From Xanthomarina sp. F1114 (GTDB lineage Bacteria > Bacteroidota > Bacteroidia > Flavobacteriales > Flavobacteriaceae), in contig NZ_JAPMLL010000004.1 of NCBI RefSeq assembly GCF_026410255.1, positions 124,001 through 188,000 of the forward strand: 64,000 nt of DNA, written 5' to 3'. The notes under the pieces are model-generated. The model was not told the origin of the DNA. It searched no databases and worked only from the letters and a program-made list of their open reading frames with translations. Below are positions 36,618 through 44,580 of this stretch, one piece after another (positions within the stretch are counted from its first letter, which is position 1; every line of letters begins with the position of its first letter). The position numbers were made by a program, and so were the translations under genes.

Positions 36618-37646
36618 ATGAAAACCACACATTTAAAATCAAGCAGTATAAAGGCCATGTTAGAACAATTACAAGCTAATTTTGGCGGAAATCTTTTAAA
36701 AGATTTAAAGGAATATACCTTAGAAATAAACAATGAAATTGGAAAAGGAAAGATTAAAGGAATGACCTTAAAAGGTGGTATTTCTTATCTTGAATTTGAT
36801 ATGGTATTTTATCATAATTTAAAATTGTCTATAAATATTAAGGACAAGAATCCTATATACTTTACATATTGTTCTAAAGGAAGCATAACTCATAGTTTTG
36901 GTTTAAATGAAGAGAAACGTACTCTGGAAAGTTACCAGACAGGAATTTTAACTTGTAATAAAAATAACGAACACGTTTTGTATTTTACTAAAGACAAACA
37001 GTTAAAAACCACTTTAATTACTGTACAAACCGCAAATAGAGGTAATATTCCTGGAAACGATGGATTAAAAGACAAACTCAAAGAAACCTTTTATAGTAAG
37101 GATTCTTCAGAAAACTACGTTTATATCGGGTCTCATAATCTACAGATTGCTGAAAAAATAGAGCAATTAAATGCTATTTCGCAAAGAGGAGTAGTTAGAA
37201 GTCTTTTAATTCAAGGTCTAGTTCATGTTATTCTAGCGTTAGAAATACAGCAACACGCAGACGATCTTAAAAATCCACAACAAGATACGGGTTCATTAAC
37301 TAAAAATGAAATTGAAACTATTCAAGAGGTATCAAGATATATTAATAAAGATTTCGATAATCAAATTACTATTAACCAATTATATAGACAATTTGGACTT
37401 TCGCCATCAAAACTTCAAGAAGGTTTTAAATTAATGCACGGACATACAGTTACAGAATATATTAGAGAAGTACGTATTAAAAAGGCCGAAGAATTAATTA
37501 AAAATACAGATATGAATATCTCTGAAGTAGTTTATTCTATTGGTTTAACAAGTAGAAGTTATTTTTCTAAAATTTTTAAAGAAAAGTATAACTGTAGTCC
37601 TAAAGATTACAAATTTGCACAGGGTTCTGTTGCAATTTCTGCCTAA
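36618..37646 (+). CDS. AraC-family transcriptional regulator (PchR-like)
   Basis: The 342-residue protein has a 230-residue beta-rich sensor (GMTLKGGISYLEFDMVFYHNLKLSINI..., about 44-75) of the PchR/YqhC-like kind. A C-terminal AraC HTH pair follows: ITINQLYRQFGLSPSKLQEGFKLMHGHTVTEYIREVRIKKAEELI and MNISEVVYSIGLTSRSYFSKIFKEKYNCSPKDYK. It lies 48 bases before the pyridoxamine-oxidase-like gene and probably controls that gene or itself. Three TTGTGTTA-like sites lie upstream. The sensed ligand is unknown. Confidence 0.9.
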   Translation: MKTTHLKSSSIKAMLEQLQANFGGNLLKDLKEYTLEINNEIGKGKIKGMTLKGGISYLEFDMVFYHNLKLSINIKDKNPIYFTYCSKGSITHSFGLNEEKRTLESYQTGILTCNKNNEHVLYFTKDKQLKTTLITVQTANRGNIPGNDGLKDKLKETFYSKDSSENYVYIGSHNLQIAEKIEQLNAISQRGVVRSLLIQGLVHVILALEIQQHADDLKNPQQDTGSLTKNEIETIQEVSRYINKDFDNQITINQLYRQFGLSPSKLQEGFKLMHGHTVTEYIREVRIKKAEELIKNTDMNISEVVYSIGLTSRSYFSKIFKEKYNCSPKDYKFAQGSVAISA

Positions 37647-37694
37647 TCTTAGACAAAATTATCTTTTAAAGTTTAATCTTAAAAACATATTACA

Positions 37695-38195
37695 ATGAGT
37701 ACTATAAATTATAAAAAACACGAACAAGGATTTCAAAAAATTAGAAACCTAATAGACGAACCTAAAATTGTTATGCTGGCAACAAAATTGCATAAAGCTC
37801 CGTTTTCGGTGTGTCCTATGACATTATTACAAATGGATAACCAAGGAGATTTGTGGTTTTTTACATCAAAAAATAGTGAACATTTTAGAAATATTGCATT
37901 CGATAATCGTGTTCAGATTTTATATTCTAATGAACATAAACAAAATTATATTTCCATTTTTGGGAATGCCACACACATAGTTGACGAGAAGAAAATCGAC
38001 GAGCTATGGAGTCCAATGATAAACAAATGGTTTGATGGGAAAGAAGATCCAGATTTAGCCTTGTTAAATGTTAATATGGAAACAGCTTATTATTGGGATG
38101 CCAATTTAAATAAATTAGTGTCGTTTTTCGAACTTATCGAAGCAGTAGATTCAAATGTTGACAAAAAAGGTTATGTTAACTTACAAAGTTACTAG
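37695..38195 (+). CDS. Pyridoxamine 5'-phosphate oxidase-like (general stress 26 type) protein
   Basis: The 166-residue protein has the split-barrel FMN-binding fold of Bacillus general stress protein 26: IVMLATKLHKAPFSVCPMTLLQMDNQGDLWFFTSKNSEHFRNI (about 25-67), VQILYSNEHKQNYISIFGNA and a W-rich PMINKWFDGKEDPD segment. It is unlikely to be true PdxH, since the substrate residues of that enzyme are absent. It follows the AraC gene by 48 bases and ends at a strong terminator. Confidence 0.9.
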   Translation: MSTINYKKHEQGFQKIRNLIDEPKIVMLATKLHKAPFSVCPMTLLQMDNQGDLWFFTSKNSEHFRNIAFDNRVQILYSNEHKQNYISIFGNATHIVDEKKIDELWSPMINKWFDGKEDPDLALLNVNMETAYYWDANLNKLVSFFELIEAVDSNVDKKGYVNLQSY

Positions 38196-38220
38196 TAACA
38201 TATAAATTTATAACAATTTT

Positions 38221-38246
38221 AAAACCCGACTCTTGTCGGGTTTTTT
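38221..38246 (+). terminator. Terminator after the general stress 26-like gene
   Basis: AAAACCCGAC (38221-38230) pairs with GTCGGGTTTT (38235-38244) around TCTT, followed by Ts. Confidence 0.95.
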
Positions 38247-38391
38247 CTATTTACATCCTAAAGTTTTGTGTAATCTTAGAAATAGACTCTCTATAAATCC
38301 TTTCATTCTGTAACTCGTTGTAAGAGGTGTTATTACATAATGAAGCATAAGTTTTAATAAAAATAATTGACTCTAAATGGCAATAGTTTTT

Positions 38392-38544
38392 CTAAAACCA
38401 TTTAAAATATAAGCCAGAAATTATCACCGCAACAACTAATATAAAAAGTGCTATAATAATAAAAGTGGCTCCAAATTTAGTTTTCTTATCGTCTTGTAAT
38501 AAATAGTCTTCTCTTTCTGAGTTTTCGTCTTTAATAATTGGCAT
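38392..38544 (-). CDS. Small single-pass membrane protein, 50 residues
   Basis: A 50-codon frame starts at ATG 38542-38544 and stops with TAG at 38392-38394. The N-terminal half is charged (KDENSEREDYLLQDDKKTKFG, split by D and E) and the C-terminal half is one hydrophobic helix (about 26-44) ending in YFKWF. It starts 11 bases after the dehydrogenase stop on the same strand, so the two are probably co-transcribed. No family is recognised. Composition and placement support a real gene. Confidence 0.65.
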   Translation of the reverse strand: MPIIKDENSEREDYLLQDDKKTKFGATFIIIALFILVVAVIISGLYFKWF

Positions 38545-38555
38545 AGTTTTTAGTT

Positions 38556-39920
38556 TTATGAGTTAATATATACTGTTTTCTTGTTTACAAATTCATGAAT
38601 TCCTTCTTTAGAAAGCTCTCTTCCATAACCTGAAGCTTTGGTGCCTCCAAAGGGTAATCTCGGATCAGATTTTACAAGTTCGTTTATAAAAAAAGCACCA
38701 TCTTGGATTTTTAAAATTTGTTTTTTTGCTTTCGATTTGTCTCTTGTAAAGACCATTGTCCCTAAACCAAATCTTGAGTTTGTAGCTGTTTTATAAGCCT
38801 CTTCAGCATCTTTTACTTTAATTATAGCTGCAACGGGGCCAAAGGTTTCTTCATCAAAAACCGGCATTCCGGGCTTTACGTCGGTTAGAATAGTTGGAGC
38901 GAAAAATGCTTTTTCAGTTTTATTTCCTATGAGAATATTTGCTCCTTTTTTAACAGAATCATTTACTTGTTTTTGTAAAATTTCAACTAAATCTTCTCTG
39001 GCTAGAACACTTACTTCTGTAAATTCCTTAACAGGGTTTCCAACTTGTAAAGAAACTACTTTAGCTTTAAACTTCTCAAGAAACTCATCGTAAACAGATT
39101 CTTCTACTATAAAACGCTTTGCTGCAATACAGCTTTGCCCGGTATTTTGCATTCTTGCATTTACCATAGTAGCTATATGCTTATCTAAATCGGCATCTTT
39201 CAAAACAATACAAGCATTATTTCCACCTAATTCTAAAACTGCTTTTTTAAGATTATTTCCTGAAATTTTAGAAATATGTTTTCCAGCTTTTTCACTTCCT
39301 GTTAAAGAAACTGCTTTAATTCGTGGATCGGCAATGAGGTTTTCAACCTGCTCATGATTAATAATAAGGGATTGAAAACAACCTTCAGGAAAACCGCTGT
39401 CTAGAAATAAATCTTGAATGGCTAAAGCACAGCCTGTAACATTACTAGCGTGTTTTAATAATGCCGTGTTTCCTGCAGTTAATGTTGGAATTGCAAACCT
39501 AAGCACTTGCCAAAATGGATAATTCCAAGGCATAACGGCTAAAATGCATCCCAACGGATCATAACTTATAAAACTTTCTTTGGCGTCTGTTTCTATAAGT
39601 TCGTCTGCTAAAAATTGATCTGCATTTTTAGCGTAAAAATCACTTAAAAACACACATTTATCAATTTCTGCTAAACTTTGTGAAATAGGTTTTCCCATTT
39701 CTTCTGTCATTAAAGCAGCATAATGTTGTTTGTGTTTAATAAGATTCTTGGATAGGTTTTTTAGCAATTTAGTTCTGTGAGAAATAGCTTCTTCACTCCA
39801 AGTATTAAACACTGTTTCCGACCGCTTTAAATAAGTCTCTATAGTAGATTTAGAAAACTGGTTATAGCTTTTAATCTCTTTTCCCGTATAGGGATTTATT
39901 GTTTTAATTTTAGTTGACAT
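38556..39920 (-). CDS. NAD(P)-dependent succinate-semialdehyde dehydrogenase-like aldehyde dehydrogenase
   Basis: The product has 454 residues from ATG 39918-39920 (MSTKIKTINPYTG); a longer reading adds 32 residues from upstream sequence and was rejected. The motifs are the nucleophile C264 in NTGQSCIAAKR, the general base E230 in VLELGGNN, and PWNYPFWQ near residue 131 for NAD(P). DEETFGPVAAI also matches this class. The family oxidises short-chain semialdehydes; substrate assignment is by family only. It is divergent from the second YtxH gene and in line with a small membrane-protein gene. Confidence 0.9.
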   Translation of the reverse strand: MSTKIKTINPYTGKEIKSYNQFSKSTIETYLKRSETVFNTWSEEAISHRTKLLKNLSKNLIKHKQHYAALMTEEMGKPISQSLAEIDKCVFLSDFYAKNADQFLADELIETDAKESFISYDPLGCILAVMPWNYPFWQVLRFAIPTLTAGNTALLKHASNVTGCALAIQDLFLDSGFPEGCFQSLIINHEQVENLIADPRIKAVSLTGSEKAGKHISKISGNNLKKAVLELGGNNACIVLKDADLDKHIATMVNARMQNTGQSCIAAKRFIVEESVYDEFLEKFKAKVVSLQVGNPVKEFTEVSVLAREDLVEILQKQVNDSVKKGANILIGNKTEKAFFAPTILTDVKPGMPVFDEETFGPVAAIIKVKDAEEAYKTATNSRFGLGTMVFTRDKSKAKKQILKIQDGAFFINELVKSDPRLPFGGTKASGYGRELSKEGIHEFVNKKTVYINS

Positions 39921-40106
39921 AATAAAGTATTTATTTAAATATATGGATTGTTTAGATTGTAGTTTGCCGTATTCCATAAAACAATGAACTCTTTTACCTA
40001 TATGGGTTTCGGTCAAGAATTTAATCTTTAGCGTTAATGAACTCCCTCCATTTGTTGGATATTTGTAATAGTAAAAAAGAAGTTTAACTAAAAAGTATAA
40101 ATTATT

Positions 40107-40439
40107 ATGAATAATAACGGAAGTACAGCATTAGGAGTTTTAGCAGGAGCATCCCTTGGGGCGGTTCTAGGAATTTTATTTGCTCCAGATAAAGGAAGTG
40201 TAACCAGACAAAGAATTGCAGATCAAGCAGAATTGCAAAAAGATAGATTATCATCTTCAGCGTCTGATATTAGAGATAAAATTGCTCATACAGTAAGTTC
40301 TGAAACTCATAATTTAGAAGATAGAATGGAATCTATTGTCTCTGACGCTAGTTATAAAGCCGAGGATGTTATCTCCACTTTAGAAGCTAAATTAAAAGAA
40401 TTAAAAGCAAAGAATAAGAAGTTTCAAAAAGCATCATAA
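40107..40439 (+). CDS. YtxH-domain stress protein, cassette copy 2
   Basis: The 110-residue protein is a clear paralogue of the product of 21814-22143: the same GxxxGAxLGxxLGILFAPDKGSxTRQRIAD N-terminal pattern (about 8-39), an amphipathic middle, and a C-terminus ELKAKNKKFQKA. It heads the second cassette, three bases before the holin-like gene. The upstream 186 bases are shared with the divergent dehydrogenase. Confidence 0.9.
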   Translation: MNNNGSTALGVLAGASLGAVLGILFAPDKGSVTRQRIADQAELQKDRLSSSASDIRDKIAHTVSSETHNLEDRMESIVSDASYKAEDVISTLEAKLKELKAKNKKFQKAS

Positions 40440-40442
40440 AAC

Positions 40443-40790
40443 ATGAACCTATTTAATTCTATAGGAGAAACTACAGACAAAGCTGCAGATATAGGTGAGA
40501 CATATTTTAAATCGTCTCACCAATATCTTAAGCTAAAAATATTTCAACAATTAACTTTGTCCGTTAGTATGGTTACAAAGTTGGTTGTAATAAGTGCTTT
40601 TCTATTTCTTGGAATTATATTTTGCGCTGTTGCTGCAGCTTTAGCTATTGGAGATGCTTTAGAAAACCCTTTATTAGGTTTTTTAATAGTAGGTGTTTTC
40701 TTTATGCTTATTGCTATTTTAATATATGTAGGTAGAGGTGCTATCAATAGAATAGTGATACAAAAAATTGGAGATAAGTTCTTCTCTTAG
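40443..40790 (+). CDS. Holin-superfamily membrane protein, cassette copy 2
   Basis: The 115-residue protein matches the product of 22149-22499 in length and topology: an amphipathic N-terminus (ETYFKSSHQYLKLKIFQQL), two membrane segments (about 45-70, 76-97) and a short C-terminal helix. It is three bases after ytxH copy 2 and 32 bases before the small protein gene. A phage origin is not supported by the context. Confidence 0.85.
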   Translation: MNLFNSIGETTDKAADIGETYFKSSHQYLKLKIFQQLTLSVSMVTKLVVISAFLFLGIIFCAVAAALAIGDALENPLLGFLIVGVFFMLIAILIYVGRGAINRIVIQKIGDKFFS

Positions 40791-40822
40791 AAACTCAATC
40801 TATAAACAATTACTAAAATTAT

Positions 40823-41032
40823 ATGAAACCATCCTATACAAATTTTGATCAGATTGAAAACGATTTAAAACTTCTCGATCTTCAACGTAAAGTTGCATGG
40901 GAAGAATTAAAGGTGGTAAAAACGGAGTTTAAAGAAGAAATCAATCCTTTAAACTGGATAGAAAACTTTTTAAGTCGAACTGGGAAATATGGAGTATTTG
41001 TATTCTTAAGAAAACTTTTATTAAAAAAATAG
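40823..41032 (+). CDS. Small charged protein, cassette copy 2
   Basis: The 69-residue protein aligns with the product of 22688-22888 (FDQIENDLKLLDLQRKVAWEELK at about 8-30, INPLNWIENF and GKYGVFVFL). It has a basic hydrophobic C-terminus that could contact membrane or the YtxH/holin-like pair. Here it lies 32 bases after the holin-like gene, so the three genes form one transcript closed by the hairpin at 41119-41168. Confidence 0.83.
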   Translation: MKPSYTNFDQIENDLKLLDLQRKVAWEELKVVKTEFKEEINPLNWIENFLSRTGKYGVFVFLRKLLLKK

Positions 41033-41118
41033 TTGCTAGCTAATTAGATAGAAGTCAGGGCTGCAACAATATGAATACTACAATTCTCTTAATTGAGAAA
41101 TGGTTTTTAAGAATATTA

Positions 41119-41168
41119 AATAAGATTACCGCTATTAAATTGATTTGGGTTAATCTTATTTTTTTTTG
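41119..41168 (+). terminator. Terminator after cassette copy 2
   Basis: AATAAGATTA (41119-41128) pairs perfectly with TAATCTTATT (41151-41160); a 22-base loop and a long T run follow. The large loop makes it weaker than others in the window. Confidence 0.7.
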
Positions 41169-41294
41169 CACTAAGCAAAACTCTTTTAAAGACTTAATTT
41201 TATAATATAAATATCAAGATTCTTATCGGATATTAAAAGATGACAAGCAACAGACATCTATAAAGAACATGTTTAAAATATTAATATATTTATT

Positions 41295-41744
41295 ATGAAC
41301 TCATACACAAAAGAAGTAGGAAATAAGTTAAACGCCTTACTAGAAAAAAATTACGATGCTGAAAAAGGATTTAAAAAAGCTGCAGAACATACAGATCATA
41401 CAGCTTTAAAAAACTTTTTTAACCGTAAAGCGGCAGAACGATACGACTTTGGACATCAGTTAAAATCTGAAATTAAAAATTACGGTGAAGAACCGGAGAA
41501 TAATGGAAGCGTTACTGGTGCTGCACATAGAACATGGATGGATGTGAAAGCTGTTTTTTCTGCAGATAATGAAGAGTCTATGTTAGAAGAGGCAATTAGA
41601 GGCGAAAAGGCTTCAGTTGAAGAATATAACGAAGTTTTAAACGAAACTAATTTACCTTCGTCTACAAGAAATATTGTAATGAATCAGAAAAACACTATTT
41701 CGCAAGAACTTAACACCATTAAACGTCTGGAGGATCTAAAATAA
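41295..41744 (+). CDS. DUF2383/PA2169-family four-helix bundle protein
   Basis: The 149-residue protein is helical throughout and matches the PA2169 ferritin-like family: LNALLEKNYDAEKGFKKAAEHTDHTALKNFFNRKAAER (about 12-49) and EDAxxxxR-type segments including LEEAIRGEKASVEEYNEVL. The metal ligands of ferritin are only partly present, so iron storage is not implied. It is frequent in stress regions. Single gene with a terminator. Confidence 0.9.
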   Translation: MNSYTKEVGNKLNALLEKNYDAEKGFKKAAEHTDHTALKNFFNRKAAERYDFGHQLKSEIKNYGEEPENNGSVTGAAHRTWMDVKAVFSADNEESMLEEAIRGEKASVEEYNEVLNETNLPSSTRNIVMNQKNTISQELNTIKRLEDLK

Positions 41745-41765
41745 TTCCAGAAGTTTAAACTTAAC

Positions 41766-41801
41766 AAGAAAAGAGACGCTTTTTTAAGTGTCTCTTTTCT
41801 A
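41766..41801 (+). terminator. Terminator after the DUF2383 gene
   Basis: Arms of about 15 bases (AGAAAAGAGACGCTT and AAGTGTCTCTTTTCT, one G-T pair) form a stem with a short T loop between 41767 and 41800. Confidence 0.8.
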
Positions 41802-41973
41802 TTTTATAAAAAGTGGCTTTATTATAATTGAGGTTTATGGTTTAAATTTAAAAGCTTATTTGAGTTAAAGGATATTTCGATAGAGCAACCTACAGCGAAT
41901 ATAAATACCGATATTTATAGTATAGAGATTTGATAGTCAGTTCTCTTACAATTAACCCTTTAAACCAAATATT

Positions 41974-42135
41974 ATGTTACGTTGGACAATCACATTTATT
42001 ATAATTGCTATAATCGCCGGAATTTTAGGTTTTGGTGGTATTGCTGGAGCAGCAGCCGGAATTGCTAAAATATTATTTTTCATATTTATCGTTCTATTTA
42101 TTATTTCGCTATTTATGGGACGTAAAAAAGTATAA
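41974..42135 (+). CDS. DUF1328-like (YtjA) small membrane protein
   Basis: A 53-residue frame runs from ATG 41974 to TAA 42133-42135. The sequence is [20 protein letters not shown], then a Gly/Ala-rich turn ([13 protein letters not shown]) and a second hydrophobic helix ([16 protein letters not shown]) ending in RKK. This matches the DUF1328 layout of two membrane helices and [14 protein letters not shown] core. The function is unknown. It is likely linked to the lipoprotein gene 40 bases downstream. Confidence 0.87.
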   Translation: MLRWTITFIIIAIIAGILGFGGIAGAAAGIAKILFFIFIVLFIISLFMGRKKV

Positions 42136-42175
42136 ACAATAAACTTAAACAATCAATCTTTTAAAACCATTTATT

Positions 42176-42334
42176 ATGAGAAAGTTACTTTATATATTTT
42201 TGTTTTCATTCGCTATTTCCTTGGTGCTTCCAAGTTGTAGAGAGAAAAAAAACGACAGCATTGAAGATGTTGCAGACGATGTAGGAGATGCAGTTGATGA
42301 TGCTGCAGACGATGTTGAAGACGCGTTTGATTAA
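42176..42334 (+). CDS. Small acidic lipoprotein
   Basis: A 52-residue frame runs from ATG 42176 to TAA 42332-42334. A lipoprotein signal ends in LPSC with the cysteine at residue 21. The mature 32 residues are almost all acidic or Ala/Val and repeat with a seven-residue spacing (ADDVGDAVDDAADDVEDAFD), like short acidic amphipathic helices. Similar tiny lipoproteins are not assigned a function. Position after the DUF1328 gene and before a terminator suggests one transcript. Confidence 0.8.
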   Translation: MRKLLYIFLFSFAISLVLPSCREKKNDSIEDVADDVGDAVDDAADDVEDAFD

Positions 42335-42378
42335 CAAAAGTGAAAATCAATAAAATTAGTTAGTTTGGTTAGTAGTGA

Positions 42379-42418
42379 AAAAGCAGATAAGCATTCTTCA
42401 AAGAGCTTATCTGCTTTT
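42379..42418 (+). terminator. Terminator after the small lipoprotein gene
   Basis: Arms 42379-42392 and 42405-42418 (AAAAGCAGATAAGC/GCTTATCTGCTTTT) are perfect with a 12-base loop. Its presence shows that the frame opening at 42375 does not start there. Confidence 0.92.
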
Positions 42419-42440
42419 GTTTAATTTTAAAATTTATATT

Positions 42441-42764
42441 ATGAATCAAGATAGAAACGAATTAGATATAATAGAAAAATATCAGAAAAAAGGATATACA
42501 TGTAATTTTACATGCGAAAATAATTTTTTAGTAGAACTAGAAAGTAAAAACAAGTATCAACCTCAACAAATTACTATTTTAAGAGAACATAGATTTGAAG
42601 GTTTAAGTAACCCTTCGGACATGTCTATTTTATACGTTATAGAAACAGACGATAATTTAAAAGGTTTGGTTACGGCAAGTTATGGAGGAGGAAGCGATAC
42701 AAGCGTGGGAGAGTTTTTTAAAGAAATCCCGAAAGAAAACGATCGTTCTAACGAAAACATTTAA
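42441..42764 (+). CDS. Hypothetical protein
   Basis: A 107-residue product starts at the ATG at 42441 (MNQDRNELDI); a longer in-frame ATG at 42375 lies inside the preceding terminator and was rejected. The sequence is polar with short beta-like stretches (GYTCNFTCENNFLVELESKN and MSILYVIETDDNLKGLVTASYG). No family is recognised. The two cysteines (TCNFTC) are spaced CxxxC. It shares its terminator with the convergent ArsC-like gene. Confidence 0.75.
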   Translation: MNQDRNELDIIEKYQKKGYTCNFTCENNFLVELESKNKYQPQQITILREHRFEGLSNPSDMSILYVIETDDNLKGLVTASYGGGSDTSVGEFFKEIPKENDRSNENI

Positions 42765-42765
42765 T

Positions 42766-42801
42766 AAAAAAACCTTTAAGTTTTTACTTAAGGGTTTTTT
42801 T
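42766..42801. terminator. Shared terminator of convergent genes
   Basis: Arms 42766-42780 and 42787-42801 (one G-T pair) with A and T runs on both sides form a hairpin between the convergent hypothetical and ArsC-like genes. It overlaps the end of the latter. Confidence 0.88.
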
Positions 42802-43185
42802 GTTCTCCTCAGATTCAAGGTGTTTGGTAATTTGAGAAGGCGTTTCAATTAAATGAAACTCCTTCCCATTTACCAATATAGGACAGCGCAAGGTTTTTGG
42901 TTTGTTTTGTAGCACTTTAATCCAATCTTCTTTATCCAAAGATATTCCAGAACCATAGTTGTTTTTAAAGTCAGGATGTTCTTGATTTACAAGTTTTGAA
43001 AGAATGGTATGTAAATTTTCGGAAATTTCTAACCATTGCGTACCAGTAATTTTTGTTTTAGAAATATCCACTGCTAAGACCTTTTTGCTTGAAGCTTGAA
43101 CAAAGCCATAGGCTTGCTTGCCTAAGGGGGTCTCCGAGTTGTAATAAAGTATAATTTTCTTTTTATCTGTTGAAATTGTTCCCAT
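42784..43185 (-). CDS. ArsC/Spx-family thioredoxin-fold protein without the catalytic cysteine
   Basis: The 133-residue protein has the ArsC-like layout: a first beta strand KIILYYNSETPLGKQA (about 10-25), a helix TGTQWLEISENLHTIL, and the RCPILVNGKEFHLIETPSQI segment (about 99-118) that is the conserved R-P loop and C-terminal strand. The first loop normally contains CxxS; here it is SETPLGKQ with no cysteine. So it should not reduce arsenate and may be regulatory or an inactive relative. Confidence 0.8.
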   Translation of the reverse strand: MGTISTDKKKIILYYNSETPLGKQAYGFVQASSKKVLAVDISKTKITGTQWLEISENLHTILSKLVNQEHPDFKNNYGSGISLDKEDWIKVLQNKPKTLRCPILVNGKEFHLIETPSQITKHLESEENKKTLK

Positions 43186-43437
43186 TAGTTTTATTTTATC
43201 TACTAAAATAGTTTACAAAAAGAGACCAAGCTAACTCGAAAACAAATAATCTTAATTCATTTAAAATAATAACATGTATCAATATGGTTTTAAATTGAAT
43301 TTGTATAAAAGCTATAAATTATTGATTTATTGATAAAAACACCCTTCTAATTTGTAACTTAAACCAAAGGATAAAACAAAGCTATCTTACAATAATAACT
43401 TTTAATAAGATTGAGGGATGATTTCTTTTAAAAGCTC

Positions 43438-43445
43438 TATTTTTG
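43438..43445 (+). promoter_or_regulatory. -7 element of trxB
   Basis: TATTTTTG fits TAnnTTTG and lies 24 bases before the trxB ATG. A TTG at 43411-43413 is 24 bases upstream, one longer than the usual 17-23. Confidence 0.5.
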
Positions 43446-43468
43446 CATAAATAAATTACAATTGTATT

Positions 43469-44449
43469 ATGTCTGAAAAAATAGAGAAATTAAAGTGTTT
43501 GATTATAGGATCTGGACCTGCAGGATATACTGCAGCAATCTATGCCGCTAGAGCGAATATGAATCCTGTTTTATACCAAGGAGAGCAACCTGGTGGTCAA
43601 TTAACTACAACTAATGAGGTTGAGAATTTCCCAGGATATCCAGATGGTGTTACCGGCCCAGAAATGATGATAGAGTTACAAAAACAAGCCGAACGTTTTG
43701 ATACAGATGTTCGTAATGGTTGGGTAACGCGTGTAGACTTCTCGGGAGATGTGCATAAAGTATGGGTAAACGAAACTAAAGAAATTCATTGCGATACAGT
43801 AATTATTTCAACGGGAGCTTCAGCTATGTATTTAGGCTTGGATTCTGAACAAAAATATCTAAAACTAGGAGGAGGAGTCTCTGCTTGTGCAGTTTGTGAT
43901 GGTTTCTTTTACAGAAATCAGGAAGTTGTAATTGTTGGAGCAGGAGATTCAGCTTGCGAAGAAGCGCACTACCTTTCTAAACTTTGTAAAAAAGTAACTA
44001 TGTTGGTAAGACGCGACGAGTTTAGAGCTTCTAAAATTATGGCTGCGCGTGTACAAAAAACTGAAAATATTGAGATTCTTTACAATACAGAAACCGATGA
44101 GGTTCTAGGAGATGGACAAGTGGTTACAGGTGTTCGTGTTTTTAATAATATAACCAATAAGAAGTTCGAAATTCCAGCAACTGGGTTTTTTGTGGCAATT
44201 GGACATAAACCAAATACAGACATCTTTAAGGGCTTTTTAGATCTAGATGAAACTGGGTATATTAAAAATGTGCCAGGAACTTCTAAAACTAATGTAGAAG
44301 GTGTTTTTGTTTCTGGAGATGCGGCAGACCATGTTTATAGACAAGCTGTTACTGCAGCTGGAACAGGATGTATGGCAGCTCTTGATGCAGAACGTTACTT
44401 AGCTGCGAAAGATGCTGATTTTGAAGTAGCAACTTCTACATATAACTAA
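43469..44449 (+). CDS. trxB: Thioredoxin reductase
   Basis: The 326-residue flavoenzyme reduces thioredoxin with NADPH. The FAD motif is GSGPAGYTAAIYAARAN (about 14-30), the active-site cysteines are C140 and C143 in SACAVCDGFFYRN, and the NADPH motif is VGAGDSACEEAHYLS near residue 156. The second FAD motif is GVFVSGDAADHVYRQAVTAAGTGCMAA. Length matches the family. It should feed the TlpA- and OxyR-linked thiol systems through thioredoxin. Confidence 0.97.
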   Translation: MSEKIEKLKCLIIGSGPAGYTAAIYAARANMNPVLYQGEQPGGQLTTTNEVENFPGYPDGVTGPEMMIELQKQAERFDTDVRNGWVTRVDFSGDVHKVWVNETKEIHCDTVIISTGASAMYLGLDSEQKYLKLGGGVSACAVCDGFFYRNQEVVIVGAGDSACEEAHYLSKLCKKVTMLVRRDEFRASKIMAARVQKTENIEILYNTETDEVLGDGQVVTGVRVFNNITNKKFEIPATGFFVAIGHKPNTDIFKGFLDLDETGYIKNVPGTSKTNVEGVFVSGDAADHVYRQAVTAAGTGCMAALDAERYLAAKDADFEVATSTYN

Positions 44450-44470
44450 ATAGAATTCTTTTTATAATGG

Positions 44471-44506
44471 AAAATCCGGAAACAAAAGTTTTCGGATTTT
44501 TTTGTT
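44471..44506 (+). terminator. Terminator after trxB
   Basis: Arms 44471-44483 and 44488-44500 (one G-T pair) with an AAAA loop are followed by Ts. Confidence 0.92.
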
Positions 44507-44580
44507 TTATAAAACATAAATAAAAAAATATAATGTTGTTAATTAACAAAAATTAGATTTCAAATGATTAAATTATAATC

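Noticed and set aside
41071-41205. Open frame of 44 codons after cassette copy 2
   Set aside because: It covers the terminator at 41119-41168 and has no plausible start context.
42375-42440. Upstream in-frame ATG for the hypothetical gene at 42441-42764
   Set aside because: The extra 22 codons lie on a strong terminator hairpin (42379-42418), so the downstream ATG is used.
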